64,000 nt of DNA from Paguma larvata. Lineage: Eukaryota > Chordata > Mammalia > Carnivora > Viverridae. The notes beneath the pieces were generated by a model. It was not told the DNA's origin. It made no database searches and saw only the letters and a program-made list of their open reading frames with translations. The position numbers were made by a program, and so were the translations under genes. This document shows positions 27,166 through 50,102 of this stretch, in pieces. The stretch covers positions 76,895,123-76,959,122 of the forward strand of contig CM057825.1 of the NCBI GenBank assembly GCA_030068075.1, read 5' to 3'. Position 1 is the stretch's first letter, and each line of letters starts with the position of its first letter.

Positions 27166-27231
27166 AAGAATCGGCTAGGGCTTCTTGACAAGGACCAAAG
27201 GAATCCAAAGATTAGGGCCCAACTTTACTCC

Positions 27232-27442
27232 AGGCGTTGGTGAACTGTGGCCTGCAGGCTGATTAGAGCCTGCTGTCTTTTTTGGAAAGGGAAGGTTAAC
27301 TGAAACATAGCCATACTCGTTTGTTTATTTTCTGTCTATGGCCACTTAATGTGACAATAGCCAATTTAAGTAGTTGCAACAGAAACCATGTGGCCTCCAA
27401 ACCCTAAAATATTTACTATCTGGGCCTTCAGATAAAAAGTTT
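27232..27442 (+). mobile_element. DNA-transposon fossil (MER type, probably hAT)
   Basis: 'ggtgaactgtggcctgcagg', 'gtctatggccacttaatgtg' and 'aaaatatttactatctgggc' follow the common mammalian 'gcaaactatggcccgcgggcc...ttactatctggccc' nonautonomous transposon. The same family lies reversed at 55728. Confidence 0.7.
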
Positions 27443-27629
27443 GTAGACTTTGGGTTTAGTCAATACGTGTTCAGATATGTGTAACATAGTATAATATAAT
27501 GTAGTGTGTATATATAATATAGTATAATATAATGTAAACAGTATTTTTGGTTCTTCTGACCCCCAGATATTAATAGAATGTGAAGATAAGTGAATTTCTC
27601 TTGATAGCAGTTTTATTTCTGCATTCCAG

Positions 27630-27760
27630 AAATATAACAATGATTGGTGGATAGGAAGGCTGGTGAAAGAGGGCTGTGAGATTGGCTTCATCCCAAGTCC
27701 ACTTAGACTGGAGAATATACGGATTCAGCAAGAACAAAAAAGGGGACGTTTTCACGGAGG
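27630..27760 (+). CDS. CACNB4: CACNB4 coding exon (second part of SH3 domain, start of HOOK)
   Basis: The exon has 131 nt, enters in phase 0 and leaves with two bases of a Gly codon (GG|G). It encodes [20 protein letters not shown] then [20 protein letters not shown] and FHG. The NDWWIGR and CEIGFIPSP motifs are the core SH3 strands found in every beta subunit; the [19 protein letters not shown] tail leads into the variable HOOK loop and is beta-4 like. Acceptor gcattccag|AAA, donor GG|gtaagg. A feline SINE lies about 600 nt downstream in the next intron, and an L1-mobilised retroviral fragment about 460 nt upstream; neither touches the splice sites. Confidence 0.97.
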
Positions 27761-28371
27761 GTAAGGCTCCTTCCTTCTTATAAACTTATTTTGGGAGGTG
27801 AGTAGAAAACTAAGACGATGTTTTCCAGTTTGCTTATTAGGTTACCTATGTATGCTTTGAGAGTAAAAAGTACTTTTCTGTGTACGAGGTGTTTCTGACG
27901 TTGGCACAGAGGGGTTTCAGAGAGTTCAGTCTCCCTCCTGCGTGCTAAAGCCTGACATCATTGGCAGCGACATGAATTCCACAGTGGAGACTTGTCTGTG
28001 GCCTCAGCAAACCCTCCTTGGAAATTAAACTCTCTTCCATGAGGGTCATGGGGCATTCTTTCTCAGTACGGTAAGTGGGAACTTGACCTGACCTGATTTC
28101 AGGGCTCTTCCTGGTTAACTTTCAGAGACTCTCTCTCAAGTGGGCATGGGATGCAGTGGTACATGTGGTACCGTTCCAGGACTAGAGACATCACCTCCAA
28201 CCCACGGCGTCTACCATCTCTTGATAATGGAGTGAAGACTCCGCCTAACTTGAGATGAATCAACCTGTAGTACACTAATGAAATAGCCACAAAAATCTCA
28301 GAGTGCAGGTATTTGTAGGTCCCAAGGATACAAGCAAAGCCTGAGAAAAGAGAAATCAGAACCATCCTGAG

Positions 28372-28588
28372 GGGCGCCTGGGTGGATCAGTCGGTTAAGT
28401 GTCCGACTTCGGCTCAGGTCATGATCTCACGGTCTGTGAGTTCGAGCCCCGCGTCGGGCTCTGTGCTGATGGCTCAGAGCCTGGAGCCTGCTTCGGATTC
28501 CGTGTCTCCCTCTCTCTCTGACCCTCCCCCACTCATGCTTTGTCTCTCCTGCTCTCAAAAATAAATAAAAACATTAAAAAAAAAAAAA
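28372..28588 (+). mobile_element. SINEC_Fc-type SINE (young)
   Basis: Close to the family consensus throughout, with a 14-A tail and a perfect 14-bp target duplication agaaccatcctgag (28358-28371 and 28589-28602). Confidence 0.97.
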
Positions 28589-28929
28589 AGAACCATCCTG
28601 AGCCTGCATATATTGAGAACCTACATTGAAGCATGAATTTAATATGCATTACCATTTTTTGAAAGACCTAAAATAGAAGCAGTTCTTTCTCTTGACTCTC
28701 ACTTCCTTTTTCTGTTGTATCCTTTTCTGCTTCAAAAACTCCTCTTTTCTTTAGGGGCCCTTTTGCCTTTGTCTTAATGGGAACTTCTTAAATAGTGATA
28801 AAACATCACAAAAGTACAGTTAGCCCCACTTTTAATTATCAATCTTCTTTAGTATATAACATGCCTATAATATTATTAATTGTTAATCCTTCTTATTCCT
28901 TCTTCTCTTGACTGTTTTGTCTCTGTTGC

Positions 28930-29345
28930 TCCTTAAATACATAAGGAACACATGTTCCTGCTTTAGGACCTTTGCACTTGCTAGTTTTTTCTTATTGGAA
29001 CCCTTTTCTTCATATTTCCACCAGCTCACTCCTTCACCTGCTTCAGATCCTTGTTAAATATCATCTTCTCAGTGACCCCTTTTCTGCCACCATCTTTAAA
29101 ATTGTACCCACTTCCCTTCCTTTACTTCCTCTCTCTCTCCTGACTTAGTTTTCTCTATTGTAGTTATTCCTGTCAGAAATACTATGTATTTACCTGTTCA
29201 TCTGTTTGATAGTGATACCTCCCACTAAAATCTGTCTCTGTAAGGTAGGAATTTTGTCTTTTCCCCCTACCATTGTATTCCTAGTTTCTAGAACAGTGGC
29301 TACTCAATAAATATTTGTAGAATGAAATAATAAATGAATTATTAC
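28930..29345 (+). repeat. L2 LINE 3' end
   Basis: Long colinear match to L2: 'ggacctttgcacttgctagt', 'tctgtaaggtaggaattttg' and the terminal 'actcaataaatatttgtaga'. Confidence 0.88.
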
Positions 29346-29434
29346 CATTTTCAAAGTTGTCATTTATTATTATTATTTCATAGTGTTATTATGTACTTTT
29401 GAATAAAAGCTTTTTTGTAGCAGGTGAGGAGTAA

Positions 29435-29590
29435 AACCAAGAGCTCACAGACATGATCTTGTACAACCCTGTGAGGTGTAACTTCTTCTGTAGATAGGGA
29501 GACTAAGTCTCAAAGACTTGAAATAATGATGTGCCGAGTTGCCACAGCCGGTAAGTGGCAAAGCCAGGAATAGAAATGAGATAGTTCTGA
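29435..29590 (-). repeat. MIR
   Basis: 'ctgtagatagggagactaag', 'gccggtaagtggcaaagcca': reverse-strand MIR core. Confidence 0.75.
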
Positions 29591-29802
29591 CCTAGGGATC
29601 ATACTCTCAAGCACTGAAAGGGAAGAACACTTGAGAAGTAGGAAGGTGGGCTCCCAAGAGCCTCTCTGGGCTTCTGGGAAACGTCCAAAGCGATAAGAGG
29701 AGATTGATGGAACAATTGCCCAATAGGTCACAAATAATATTTTTTGTGACCAAATCCTTACCATTTTTTCTTAATTCTGACTCCCATAAAATCACTTTTA
29801 AA

Positions 29803-30006
29803 TTTTATTTTTAAAGTTTATTTATTTTGAGAGAGAGCTCACACGTGAGTATGGGAGGAGCAGAGAGAGGAGAGAGAGAATCTCAATCAGGCTTTGCGCT
29901 GTCAGTGTGGAGCCCAACGTGGGGCTCAAACCTAGAACGGTAAGATCATGACCTGAGTGGAAATCAAGAGTCAGGTGCTTAACAGACTGAGCCATCCAGG
30001 TGCCAC
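29803..30006 (-). mobile_element. SINEC_Fc-type SINE
   Basis: Reverse-strand copy with a perfect 20-bp target duplication starting cccataaaatcactttta (29783-29802 and 30007-30026). Confidence 0.96.
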
Positions 30007-30376
30007 CCCATAAAATCACTTTTAAAAGGAAATGTTTCTTCTAGGTCTTAGAGCCATTTTGAGCTGTGTTTGACGTCCAACTGGTGCATTGGTGACTGGT
30101 ATTAAGCATCAGTTCACAAGAGTGTTTGTGTCGGTGCTTTTTCTGCCTAATTTCTGCATTGAATAACTAGGAGAGATACTTTTGCAAAATATTTCTGGGT
30201 CCCAGTTCGTCCCACCTTCTCTGAGAAATAGGTCAAAGAAAACATTTGGACAGATTCTTGAAGTTCTTCTCCAAAGCAGGATTTGGTATGTTTTGAATTA
30301 TTTAGTAGGATTTAGGCCAAAGAAAGCTTTGTGCTCTCAATTCCTTTTTTCAAGGAATCTGGGGAATGAGTCCTAA

Positions 30377-31978
<1,602 letters not shown>

Positions 31979-31998
31979 CAAAACAGAAGCAAAAAGTG
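31979..31998 (+). CDS. CACNB4: CACNB4 20-nt microexon (HOOK, AKQKQKV)
   Basis: A 20-nt exon, CAAAACAGAAGCAAAAAGTG, completes the split Ala codon and encodes AKQKQKV, the beta-4 form of the short HOOK exon. The acceptor is a T-rich tract ending gtcttttag; the donor is GTG|gtaagt, a very strong match to consensus as expected for a microexon. It is basic and lies at the junction to the last SH3 strand. Its length is not divisible by three, so inclusion is needed to keep the GK frame. The following intron is only 223 nt, far shorter than any other here. No long alternative exon was recognised between 30474 and 31978. Confidence 0.95.
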
Positions 31999-33673
<1,675 letters not shown>

Positions 33674-34854
33674 TGAGACCTACAGATGTTTTTGTATTTT
33701 TATCTTCCTTTAACCGAACGTGTATGATAAATTGATTTGTGGATCTGTGTTTCCAGTGATGGCAGAAGTTCTCTAATTAAAAGTTAACTCAGTATTCAGG
33801 GAAGAATACAATGAAAGAATTCTGAAGATATGAAGTTATGAAGTATAGCATTGAATCCCCAAGGGAGAAAGGACCTTGAGAAGGAAAATAACCCATTTGT
33901 TTTAATTAAATGTATGTGTTTGTCTTTATTTCCTTGCTTGTTAGTGAATTCATGTCAAACTTACTTTTATGAAATATATTAATGAAAATATAGAATATTT
34001 TGATAAATGTGGTGGCTTGCTGGTCCAGCTGGTGGTATCATTTGGGAACGTGTGTATGTGTGTGTGTGTGCATGTACATGTGTGTCATATAAAGCTGTAA
34101 AGTACTGCATTTTCTCAAAAGAAGAGTGCAAGAAATATTTTCATCATAAGCCTCCCTAAGTGACTATTTTGCAGAGAGTAGTACTTATTTGGATGCTTAG
34201 TTCCGCATTCATGTCACCAGAAATCACCTTGTAGTTTGTTGGTGTATTTTGTATGTTTCCTATTATTCACATGGCTCAGTCTTTAGCCATCAAGTAATTT
34301 TATCATTTAAATTTTGTGAAAAACGTCTAGAAAGAGTTCCTGTGTTTTTCAGAGAAATGGAAAAAAGTCCATGTTGACTTGATACTAAGTACTCAGCTCC
34401 TTCACCATGCAGAACACACTCCTTGTGAAAATAACCACATGCAAATATCAAGACTTAGTAGAAATGAAGAAAATGTATATAGTGTGTACTGAATATGATG
34501 CATATGGGTACCTGCATCCAACTTACCAAATATATATATTTTTATAATTTTTAAATACATTTTAAATGTATTTTTCAAATACATTTTGAAAAATATGGTA
34601 TTTTAAGGAAAAAAAGCAAACAATGCTTTGAGTACAGACTGTATACATTTGTCAAAAGAAAAGCCTTCTGGGTAATTGTATTTTAAATACAATATTAAAT
34701 TAAATTAATTAAATTAAAGTATTCATTAGCTTCTAAGACTACGTACAAAGAAACTAAGATTTTAGTTCCAATAATTGAGATTTTAGTTCAAGAAATCAGA
34801 ATGCTTCAGAGCCACTATGTGAATGGCTGAGTACATTAATACAGTGCCAGGCTG

Positions 34855-35225
34855 CCTTGATAAATAGACCCCAAAATATATAATGATTTAAACACAGTGG
34901 GAGCTTACTGTTGCTCATTTAACATTCTGAGGCACGTGTCCGTCAGCTGGGAGGAAGGGGTAGAGAGAGGGGAGGGGAGGATTGGACAGAAAGCTTCTTC
35001 CACCTATCATCTGGGGCCGTCGGCCTGAAGGGGGGGGCTCTCGGGTCAGCTGGTGGGGAGAGGCACAGCTTGGGCTCTACGCACATGGATCCTCACTTTT
35101 CATTGGTTATAACTTGGTCACATGTCCACCCCTAATTACAAAACAGGCTGGGAAATACATTCTAGCCATGGTTCGGGAGGAAGAGAAAAGAGGTTTTGCT
35201 GAACAAATAACCATCTCTGCCACAT
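34855..35225. repeat. Ancient LTR-like (MaLR?) sequence
   Basis: 'atatataatgatttaaacac...ttactgttgctcattta' and 'cattggttataacttggtcacatg' resemble old MaLR/MLT1-style repeats. Weak assignment. Confidence 0.35.
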
Positions 35226-37390
35226 TCATCTAGTTCACCCAAAAAGCTTACTAAGGAAGCCTTGGGTTTATCCTGCTCCTCCTCCCCCACTTCATTTTTT
35301 TAAAAGAAGATACGCAGAGAATGAGGTGGTTTCAAAGAAAACACATGAAGCACTGAATACCAGAATATTGGGGTTGGGAGGAAATGTAAAAGTTCTTTTA
35401 TTCTAATCTCTTTGCTTCAACAACCACAAACAGATGGATAAACTGCTTCTATTTGAGAATGTTTGGTTATTGGGAATTCACTTCTTGAAAAAGCTTTGCA
35501 AAGAACAGCTGAACTCCAGCTCTTCAATTTAATAGCATTGGTCTTGGTCTTGCCCTCTGATGACGAGCCTTTAACCCTTACCTTCATGCAGCAATCTGTG
35601 TATTGTTGACAGCTAACATTCATGGTTCAGTCTTCTGTGTTCTCGGTCACACACACACACACACTCACATACTTACTTCCTTAAACTGTGCTTGAAGTCA
35701 CATGGTTTTAACCACTGATGTCTTTACCTAAGGAAGTTCTGAGCTGTGCCTCGTCATGAGACCCTGTAACGGTCCTCAAGCTGAACAATCCCATCCCATA
35801 ACACAGCCTGTTTGTGTTAGATTGTTTCCGTCACCACACAACATCCTTATAAACACCACTGTTTTTAACTGTCTGAAAGGTAGGACCTAAGGGAAAAGAA
35901 GAAGGGAATTACGAAAATTTCACAAAGAGAAAGCGAATGGCTTAATTACGACTTTCAAGAATGAAGCCTCTGAGGTTCTTCCTCAATTTTCAGGCCCAGA
36001 AAGAGGAAGTGCATTTGAGTCTAACAGCAGAGATTTGTTTTGAGTCAGGTAAAGTTGCTACATCAAGCATTTACACACCTTGTTGAAGAGATTTTAGCAG
36101 AAATGGAATTAAAATGTCAATGCCAAGTGTTCCGTATGGTCTGATGGCGCAGCACAGGATCCAGAGATAAGAGGAAGATTCAAACAGCAGCAAAAATAAT
36201 AGCCTGAGAAAGAGACTTAGCGCTGGAGAGCTCAGATTTATGGCAGAGTTGAAAGAAGATAGTAAAGGCGGGAGTAGCAGAGTGGACTTGGTGTCAAATA
36301 ATAAGAGGACAGTGCTGCAGAAAAACCAGTAATGAATTCATTAGTCGAGGGTATATAGAGACTTTGATAAGGAAGAAGCCATGTGCTTGTCGCTTCACGC
36401 CGACTCTGACACATCTGCTGTGTGGGAAATAGCCTTACATTTTGAGCGATGGCAATCTGCTGTACTGTGTTTTACCAATTAATAAAGAGAGCAAAAACAA
36501 CAAATAGTCTTTAACCGAAACCAGCCAAGAGAACAATTACACAGAAGGCTTTAGCACAGTGATACAGCATAAACAGTATGTTCTAATGGAAACCTACTCA
36601 GCGTTTCATTGGCCATGAATGCAATAGGTTAGACAAAATAGTCAAGAGAAAGTCTCATTTTTCAGAAAGAGCAAAAAAGGGACCTATTGGCTAAGAAGCT
36701 TTCTTAAGTACTGTTTTCCAGATCCTGGTTAAATAGTAATTCAACAAATTGGATTAAAGTCCAGCAGCTTGATTGTTACACAATCATATACTTGCCCTTT
36801 TTTGACACCTTAGAAATTATTTGAGTCAATCAGAGCTGCTTATTACACAATTTTTATTGCTATGAATGCTGCTGTAGGGCCAAACTGTAATACGTGGAAG
36901 AAAAATGAAAAGCATAGAATAGTTCCTGAGGAATCCTCGTCTGTGTGCATGTCCACGCGTGGTGACAGTGTCTGTGTACAGATCGTGAGTTAGATGAGCC
37001 TAGCCAGCTGGTACGGTGGCATCGGCCTGGTGAACAGACAGGATTCACAACGGCTTGGAGCTTTTCTCTTCATTTTCTACCACAAACATTCATTGGGGAT
37101 CCTTGTTTGGGATGAGGTTTGTTCAGCTGGTTGAGTATACCATTCATAGTCAGAAGAGCAGGCAGCCAAACCAACCGAACTGTGCTAATCATTTCAGATT
37201 CGATAAAACTGTTGGCTTTAGGCATTTCGACGACTAGATCAGATCGGCTCTATGGCAGTTATTGAACACTTTGTAACCTACATGATCGTGGCCAAAAATC
37301 CTAAACGAATATCCTGTAACCTTTATAGATAAGATCTAAAGTGAAAGGAAGTTATTAGCCAAAGGCCACTCAAACAAAAAAAGGGTTTGA

Positions 37391-37612
37391 GGGGTGCTTG
37401 GGTGGCTAAGTCAGTTAAGCGTCTGACTCTTGATTTTGACTCTGGTGATGATCTCACAGTTCCTGAGTTCAAGCTCCATGTCAGGACTCTGCCCTGGGTG
37501 TGGAGCCTGCTTGAGATTCTCCCTCTTCCTCTCCCTCTACCCCTGTGCCTCTCACAGTCTCTCTCTCTCTCTCTCTCTCTCAAAAATTAAAGGGGGGATG
37601 GAATCCTTTTTT
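37391..37612 (+). mobile_element. SINEC_Fc-type SINE (older)
   Basis: 'ggggtgcttgggtggctaag' head, CT run at 37555-37581, and 13-bp target duplication aaaaagggtttga (37378-37390 and 37613-37625). Confidence 0.94.
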
Positions 37613-38144
37613 AAAAAGGGTTTGAAAAAGAATTTGAAGAAAAGAGGCTATGAATAGAACTTAGGAGACTCAGAAAGGTAGTCTTTATTTATAAACAGCA
37701 GTGGGAACCCTCGACGCCGTCACAGAGCAGCAAAGTCACGGCAGAATGAAAACAACTTGTAACTGCTGTCAACAAATGGAAAAGAACAATACAGCACCTT
37801 CTGTTTCAAAATCAGTATCACCCTCTTATCCTCTTCTTCTACCATTGTCTCTCTTTAAGTGGAGACTCTTCGGTGGTTAAACACTAGAGATAAGTAATTG
37901 AACGTTTAATGCCAAACATGAATACTTAAGTTAGCAGGTTTTGATTACAACATGTCTGACCTGATTCTCTTCCCCTTAAAAATCTATATAAATTCCATGG
38001 ACTCTGGTGGTGAGAGAGTTCATGGTAGACTGCCATTTTTTGATGACAGGATATAAAGAAACTGTCCCCTTCAAGTCTTCAAATCTCTAGTAATTGTCTT
38101 GTATATATTATGTATATGCCTATCAAATACAGGAGACTATGAAT

Positions 38145-38225
38145 AATTGTTTAATAAAGCACTCATATATTACCTCATTTACCCCTATTGGCAGTCCCGT
38201 GAGATAGTTTGCCAAAGCCGCTATC
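38145..38225 (-). repeat. MIR, left half (split by L1)
   Basis: 'atattacctcatttacccct...cagtcccgtgagatag' is reverse-strand MIR; its continuation is at 38994. Confidence 0.65.
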
Positions 38226-38993
38226 ACTTATTTTATTTTATTTTATTTTATTTTATTTTATTTTATTTTATTTTATTTTGTTTGTGTTTTCTAAATATAA
38301 TTTATTATCAAGTTAGCTAAAATACAGTGTATACAGTGTGCTCTTGGTTTTGGGAGTAGATTCCCATGATTCATTGCTTATATACAACACCCAGTGCTCA
38401 TCCCAACAAGTGCCCTCCTCAATGCCCATCACCCATTTTCCCCTCCCCCCTGCACCCCCTCTTCAACCTTCAGTTGGCCTCCCTCTCTGTTTGAAACTAT
38501 TTTTTCCCCTTCCCTTCCCCCATGGTCTTCTGTTAAGTTTCTCAAATTTCACATGTGAGTGCAAACATATGATACCTGTCTTTCTCTGACTTATTTCACT
38601 TAGCATAATACTGTCCAGTTCCTTCCACATTCTTTCTCATTGCCAAGTAGTAGTCCATTGTATATATAAACCACATGTTCTTTATCCATTCTTCAGTTGA
38701 TGGACATTCAGGCTCTTTTCATGATTTGGCTATTGTTGATAGTGCTGCTATAAACATTGGGGTACACATGCCCTATGAATCAGCACTCCTGTATCCTTTG
38801 GATAGATTGCTAGTAATGCTACTGCTGGGTCGAAGGGTAATTCTATTTTTTAATTTTTCAAGGAACCTCCACACTGTTTTCCAGAGTGGCTGCAGCAGTT
38901 TGCACTTCCACCAACAGTGTGAGAGGGTTCCTGTTTCTCTGCGTTGTTGCCAACATCTGTTGTTTCCTAAGTTGTAATATTAGCTATTCTGAC
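38226..38993 (-). mobile_element. 5'-truncated L1 (3'UTR and ORF2 end)
   Basis: It begins with (TTTTA)10, the complement of a variegated A tail, then 'acacccagtgctcatcccaa', then ORF2 on the reverse strand up to about 38990 (the same coding region as 20600-21090). Stops and indels show it is inactive. It lies inside a MIR. Confidence 0.92.
38229..38279 (+). repeat. (TTTTA)10 microsatellite
   Basis: About 51 nt of perfect pentamer repeat, the expanded A-rich tail of the - strand L1. Confidence 0.97.
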
Positions 38994-39075
38994 CAGTATC
39001 CCCATTTTATTGATGAGGATTCTGATGCTTGTGACTCATCCTTGGCCACACAACCAGCAAGAGCAAGATCCAGGA
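38994..39075 (-). repeat. MIR, right half (split by L1)
   Basis: 'tccccattttattgatgagg...cacacaaccagcaagagcaag' continues the reverse-strand MIR interrupted at 38225. Confidence 0.65.
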
Positions 39076-39173
39076 AGAATACTCATGTCTATGTATTACA
39101 GCCCTCTGTCCCGATTTTCTTGACAGTGCACTGTTCTGTTATTTGAAATACTCTTCTCTGTGAATACTAGGAG

Positions 39174-39402
39174 TTTTTTTTTTTATAAATTTTTTAACGT
39201 TTTTATTTTATTTTTAAGAGACATAGAGACAGAGCGTGAGCAAGGGAAAGGCAGAGAAAGAGGGAGATACAGAATCTGAAGCAGGCTCCAGGCTCTGAGC
39301 CGTTAGCACAGAGCCCAATGCGGGGCTCGAACTCACAGACCGTGAGATCATGACCTGAGCCGAAGTCGGCCGCCCAACCAACTGAGCCACCCAGGCGCCC
39401 CT
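39174..39402 (-). mobile_element. SINEC_Fc-type SINE
   Basis: Reverse-strand copy ending 'gagccacccaggcgccc'; T-rich left end. No clear target duplication seen. Confidence 0.93.
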
Positions 39403-40256
39403 ATTTTTTTAAATTAATGAACTAACAGTATTTCATATTAGATGTAGCAAGGATAGAGTATAGAAGGACCTCATAGCTGTTCTGAACCAACGTGAAATAC
39501 TAGCTATTTTTGAATGGATATGCTATAATTAAAAGTAATATCTTTTCACAAAAAATTAATACTCATAGGAGATGATAGATTGCAGCAGTTATGATGAATT
39601 TGAAAACAGAAAGAAAGAACAGTTTGGGTTCAGATTTGCTAGAGTTAGAGAACAATTTTTGCTAGTTTTCAGTGACATTTGCTGCTATACCCAGTTTGCT
39701 GAGGAGCTGAACTTCTATTAGCATTTATCTAGTAGCCAGTAACTACTAACACTGTGTCATAGAAGAGTTTCCTAGGGTACTTTGTAAAAACATGTATCAA
39801 AAAAGATGCATGGAAGTACTGGAGGGAATGAGTACAACAAGAAAAAAAGTAGAAACGGCATTGTTTAATTTTAAAAAAGTAATAAAAATATATAGCTAGT
39901 ATATAAAATATATTTTTAAAATATATTAAACTTAAAAAAGTATATAAACTAGAAGCAATCAATTCTATTTCTGGGGAGTCTTTACAAAAAAAAGAAGTCT
40001 GGATTTGGTTTTTGATTTTGATAATAGTAAGCATCTTTGCAATAGAAAACAGAAACCTCTGCTTTGTCTTATTGAAGGGTTTAGGGGTCTGCGTCTAACT
40101 TGCCCAGAGCTCCTTCATGCATGCATGTGTACTTTTATTAACTAATAACTTGTATTAACAAATTCGCTGGTATTTTGTGGACAAATAAAACAAGAAAAAG
40201 AACCCTGTAGTGTTCACACCTTTTTCTGTTTGGAGAGTATATGAAGCAGGTATGAG

Positions 40257-40300
40257 TGTGTATGTGTGTGTGTGCGCGCGCGTGCACGTGTGTTTGTGCG
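40257..40300 (+). repeat. (TG)n/(CG)n run
   Basis: Alternating purine-pyrimidine stretch gtgtgtatgtgtgtgtgtgc followed by gcgcgcgtgcacgtgtgt. Confidence 0.9.
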
Positions 40301-42509
40301 CTATTGTTTTGTTTGCTTGCTTTTTTGTAAAACTTGTAAAAACTCATAAAACTCTATATATGTTAGTATAGAGGTAATCCTTTCAAATTTTAAGAACCAA
40401 GGCTCACTATTTGGCTTGTATAGAACTAGAAAATTTGATCTCCCATAAGCAGAATAGGCTTTCTGGGCCCGCCAAGTCTTTATTTTAGAAAGTTGAATTC
40501 TGTTCCTAATTTAACCCATTCGTCTCCAGTCATAAATTTGAATTGCTCTGGAACTTGACCTTATGTTTCTAACCAGCAACTCTATCCTTAAAACAACAAA
40601 CACACACACACAAATAAATGAGCAATTCTGTCAATAAAAGAAGCTGTGAACACCAGATGCCTTTGAGATTTCACCCCTCAAGTTGAAGGCCAACTGAGTA
40701 ATGCAGACTCAGACATGGGGTTCACTTGACTTTACCCTCACGAAGTCCTGACCACTTCTGTGCACATGGCCAAGACCTTCTGCCTCTGCGCTTGATGATT
40801 TGGCTTGCATCTGGGGCTTTGGGGTTGCTGGAGAAGAAAACTGAAACTCTAAGAGACTTATCGGTCAGGTGACTAAGTACTGGCCTGGTGCTTGGGGGCC
40901 TGTGTTTCAGGTCTTCTGAGTCTCTAACTAACCATGTGGAACTTCCTCTCTGTGTCTCAGTTTTCTTGGTAAAATGAAGCAGTTGTACTTGACCGGTGTT
41001 TTCCAATGTCTTTTAGCAGTTGAACAGCTTTTTACAGTGAAATCATATATAAAGCCCCAAGGTAGAAAACAAATGCAGAGGTGTTTGCCGGACATGGAAG
41101 GTAGGAAAGCCGGAACTCTGCCAACTCAGCCGCCCTTCAGTATTCTCGGTGGCCCAGAGGTATTTCACAAAACTCTCGGTTTCTGTAGAAGATAATATGA
41201 AGATGCCTCAAATAATGTATTAGTAATTAAAGATTCTGAAACACTGAAGAATTTAACACTCACTGACTATCTATAGCTTATAAGTACAATACAATGACAC
41301 AAGAAGGTGCTTTCTGTTAAAATGGCCTCAGAACTTTTGAACAGCCTGTGGTCTTAAAGAAGCAATTTCCAACCATTTGTGAAAAGGAATATTTTACATT
41401 TTCCTTAAGGCTTTGGGTCACTGAAGTCAGATGAAGAGTCTCCCGAGAGTGCTGACAGTATACCAAAACTATGACTCAGTAATGGATAACAACTCTACCT
41501 CTTCCCTGCTCCAATCCCCAAAAGAATATAAAAATGAAGGTGAATGGGTCTACTGAGCATAAAGGGAAGGGGCACTATTCTCGTCTCCGTTCTAGAACTC
41601 TGCCAAAGCTCTGAAAATGAGAATGGAGAAAGGTCCGTGGTGGCAGTAACTGGCTTAGAGAGGCATGCTTTGCATTCCACAGGTAGATAATAGCCTGAAA
41701 TTGATCAATTCCAGTTTAAAATAACTTTAAGGCTGTAAATTCCAGAGATTCTTATTTGATAAATCCTATGTGATAGACTCCTCTCTCTGTTCATTTGCAA
41801 CGTCTTTGCTTTATTCTTCTCTTACATAACAGCAGGAAACTTTCGGACTTGCCAAAATCCTGGCACAATCCTCACATTGCCCTCAACTATAGTGTCTTAT
41901 GGCTTCCCACTTTATGCATTCAAAGTCTTAAGCAAATACGCCGACGGATCTTATGCATGCAGAACAGAAGTCATATTCTCCATATTATTCAAAATGAAAC
42001 ATTCCTTTGGACTTGTGGAGAAATGCTTCCTGTATCATGAATTAACTGTTAAGCACCAGGAATGCAACACTACCGACTGATTGAGGGTTGATGAAAATGA
42101 AGAGGGTTTTCCCCTCTGGTTGATATGCCTGGGCAGAACATTTGTAGTTCCTGAAGGTCTTGTTCAAGAGCAAATCAACTGTGAATTACAGGGAAATTGT
42201 ATTGCTGCTTCTTAGAAAGAGCATGTTTATTCACATGTTTTGATTCCTCCTGGTGTGGTGTGTGTTATAATGAGAATTTTGGCAAGGTAGACAGTAGTGG
42301 AGGAAGAGCTTTGTTTTTAATCACAAGTTTGTTTTTTTGTTTTGGTTAAATAGCCAGAACCTTCCTCCATTATACCTGGTTTATATTTTGATACTAGCCG
42401 CAGCCTATTTAAAATACTTGTGGCCAATGTTTATTATACTGTGGTTGCAATGCAGTATGTAAAGTGGTTATTAAACACTGTGGTTATAAATCACTTGACA
42501 GCTCCATAA

Positions 42510-49423
<6,914 letters not shown>

Positions 49424-50102
49424 TGATGACATGTCATTATAAACATTAAGGTATTTTTCAAACAAATTGCTGCTGTCATGTTGGCTACACTCAGGCATCC
49501 AGAAATGGGTGGTGTCTACCACGTAATAAGAACTAAACCCAGTGTTCGGCTTCTGATGTCCTTGCCTACTTCTGTGATTACCACGCAAACACTCAGCAAA
49601 CTACTTAATCCAGTCATGTCGACACTTTTATGAAAAGAGAAGACAAATAAAACCTCCTGATTTGACTTTTCTTTAACTTTTCTGCCAGGAAGTTCCAGTA
49701 GGCAGAAAAGATAGGACCTTGAAAGTTGAGAATTTATGGGAACAAGAAGAGCCCTGTGGTTATAGCAGATAAAGAAGAGGTCAGGATTAAGTAAGATGAA
49801 AAATCATATTATAGCAACTCTGCTCCTAGTGTCATTGCCAGAAAACAGCCGCTGAGTTGGAAGCCAAGAAAATGGCAGAGATTTTGGTGGGTGTCGGGGG
49901 AGAGAACTGCTACTATATGGGTCACCAGTGGCCGATCACTGTCTACACCAGCTCAGCTGACTTACTACTTCTATGCCTATGTTTCTCTAAAGGAAATAAC
50001 TGTCTTTCCTACTGATTGGATTCACTAGATTTTTTTGTATACTTGTGTAACGATCATTTATGCTCTGTGGAAGTATAAAATCTAATTCAGATGTTCAAAG
50101 AG

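Noticed and set aside
27026..27208. 60-codon open frame on the - strand with Arg-Glu repeats
   Set aside because: It comes from the CT run of the ERV LTR read backwards.
28372..28450. tRNA-Lys-like sequence with A and B boxes
   Set aside because: It is the head of a SINE followed by CT tract and A tail; no tRNA cloverleaf with acceptor pairing is kept.
37323..37583. Arg-Glu-rich 86-codon open frame on the - strand
   Set aside because: Product of a SINE CT tract; same artefact as in other SINE copies.
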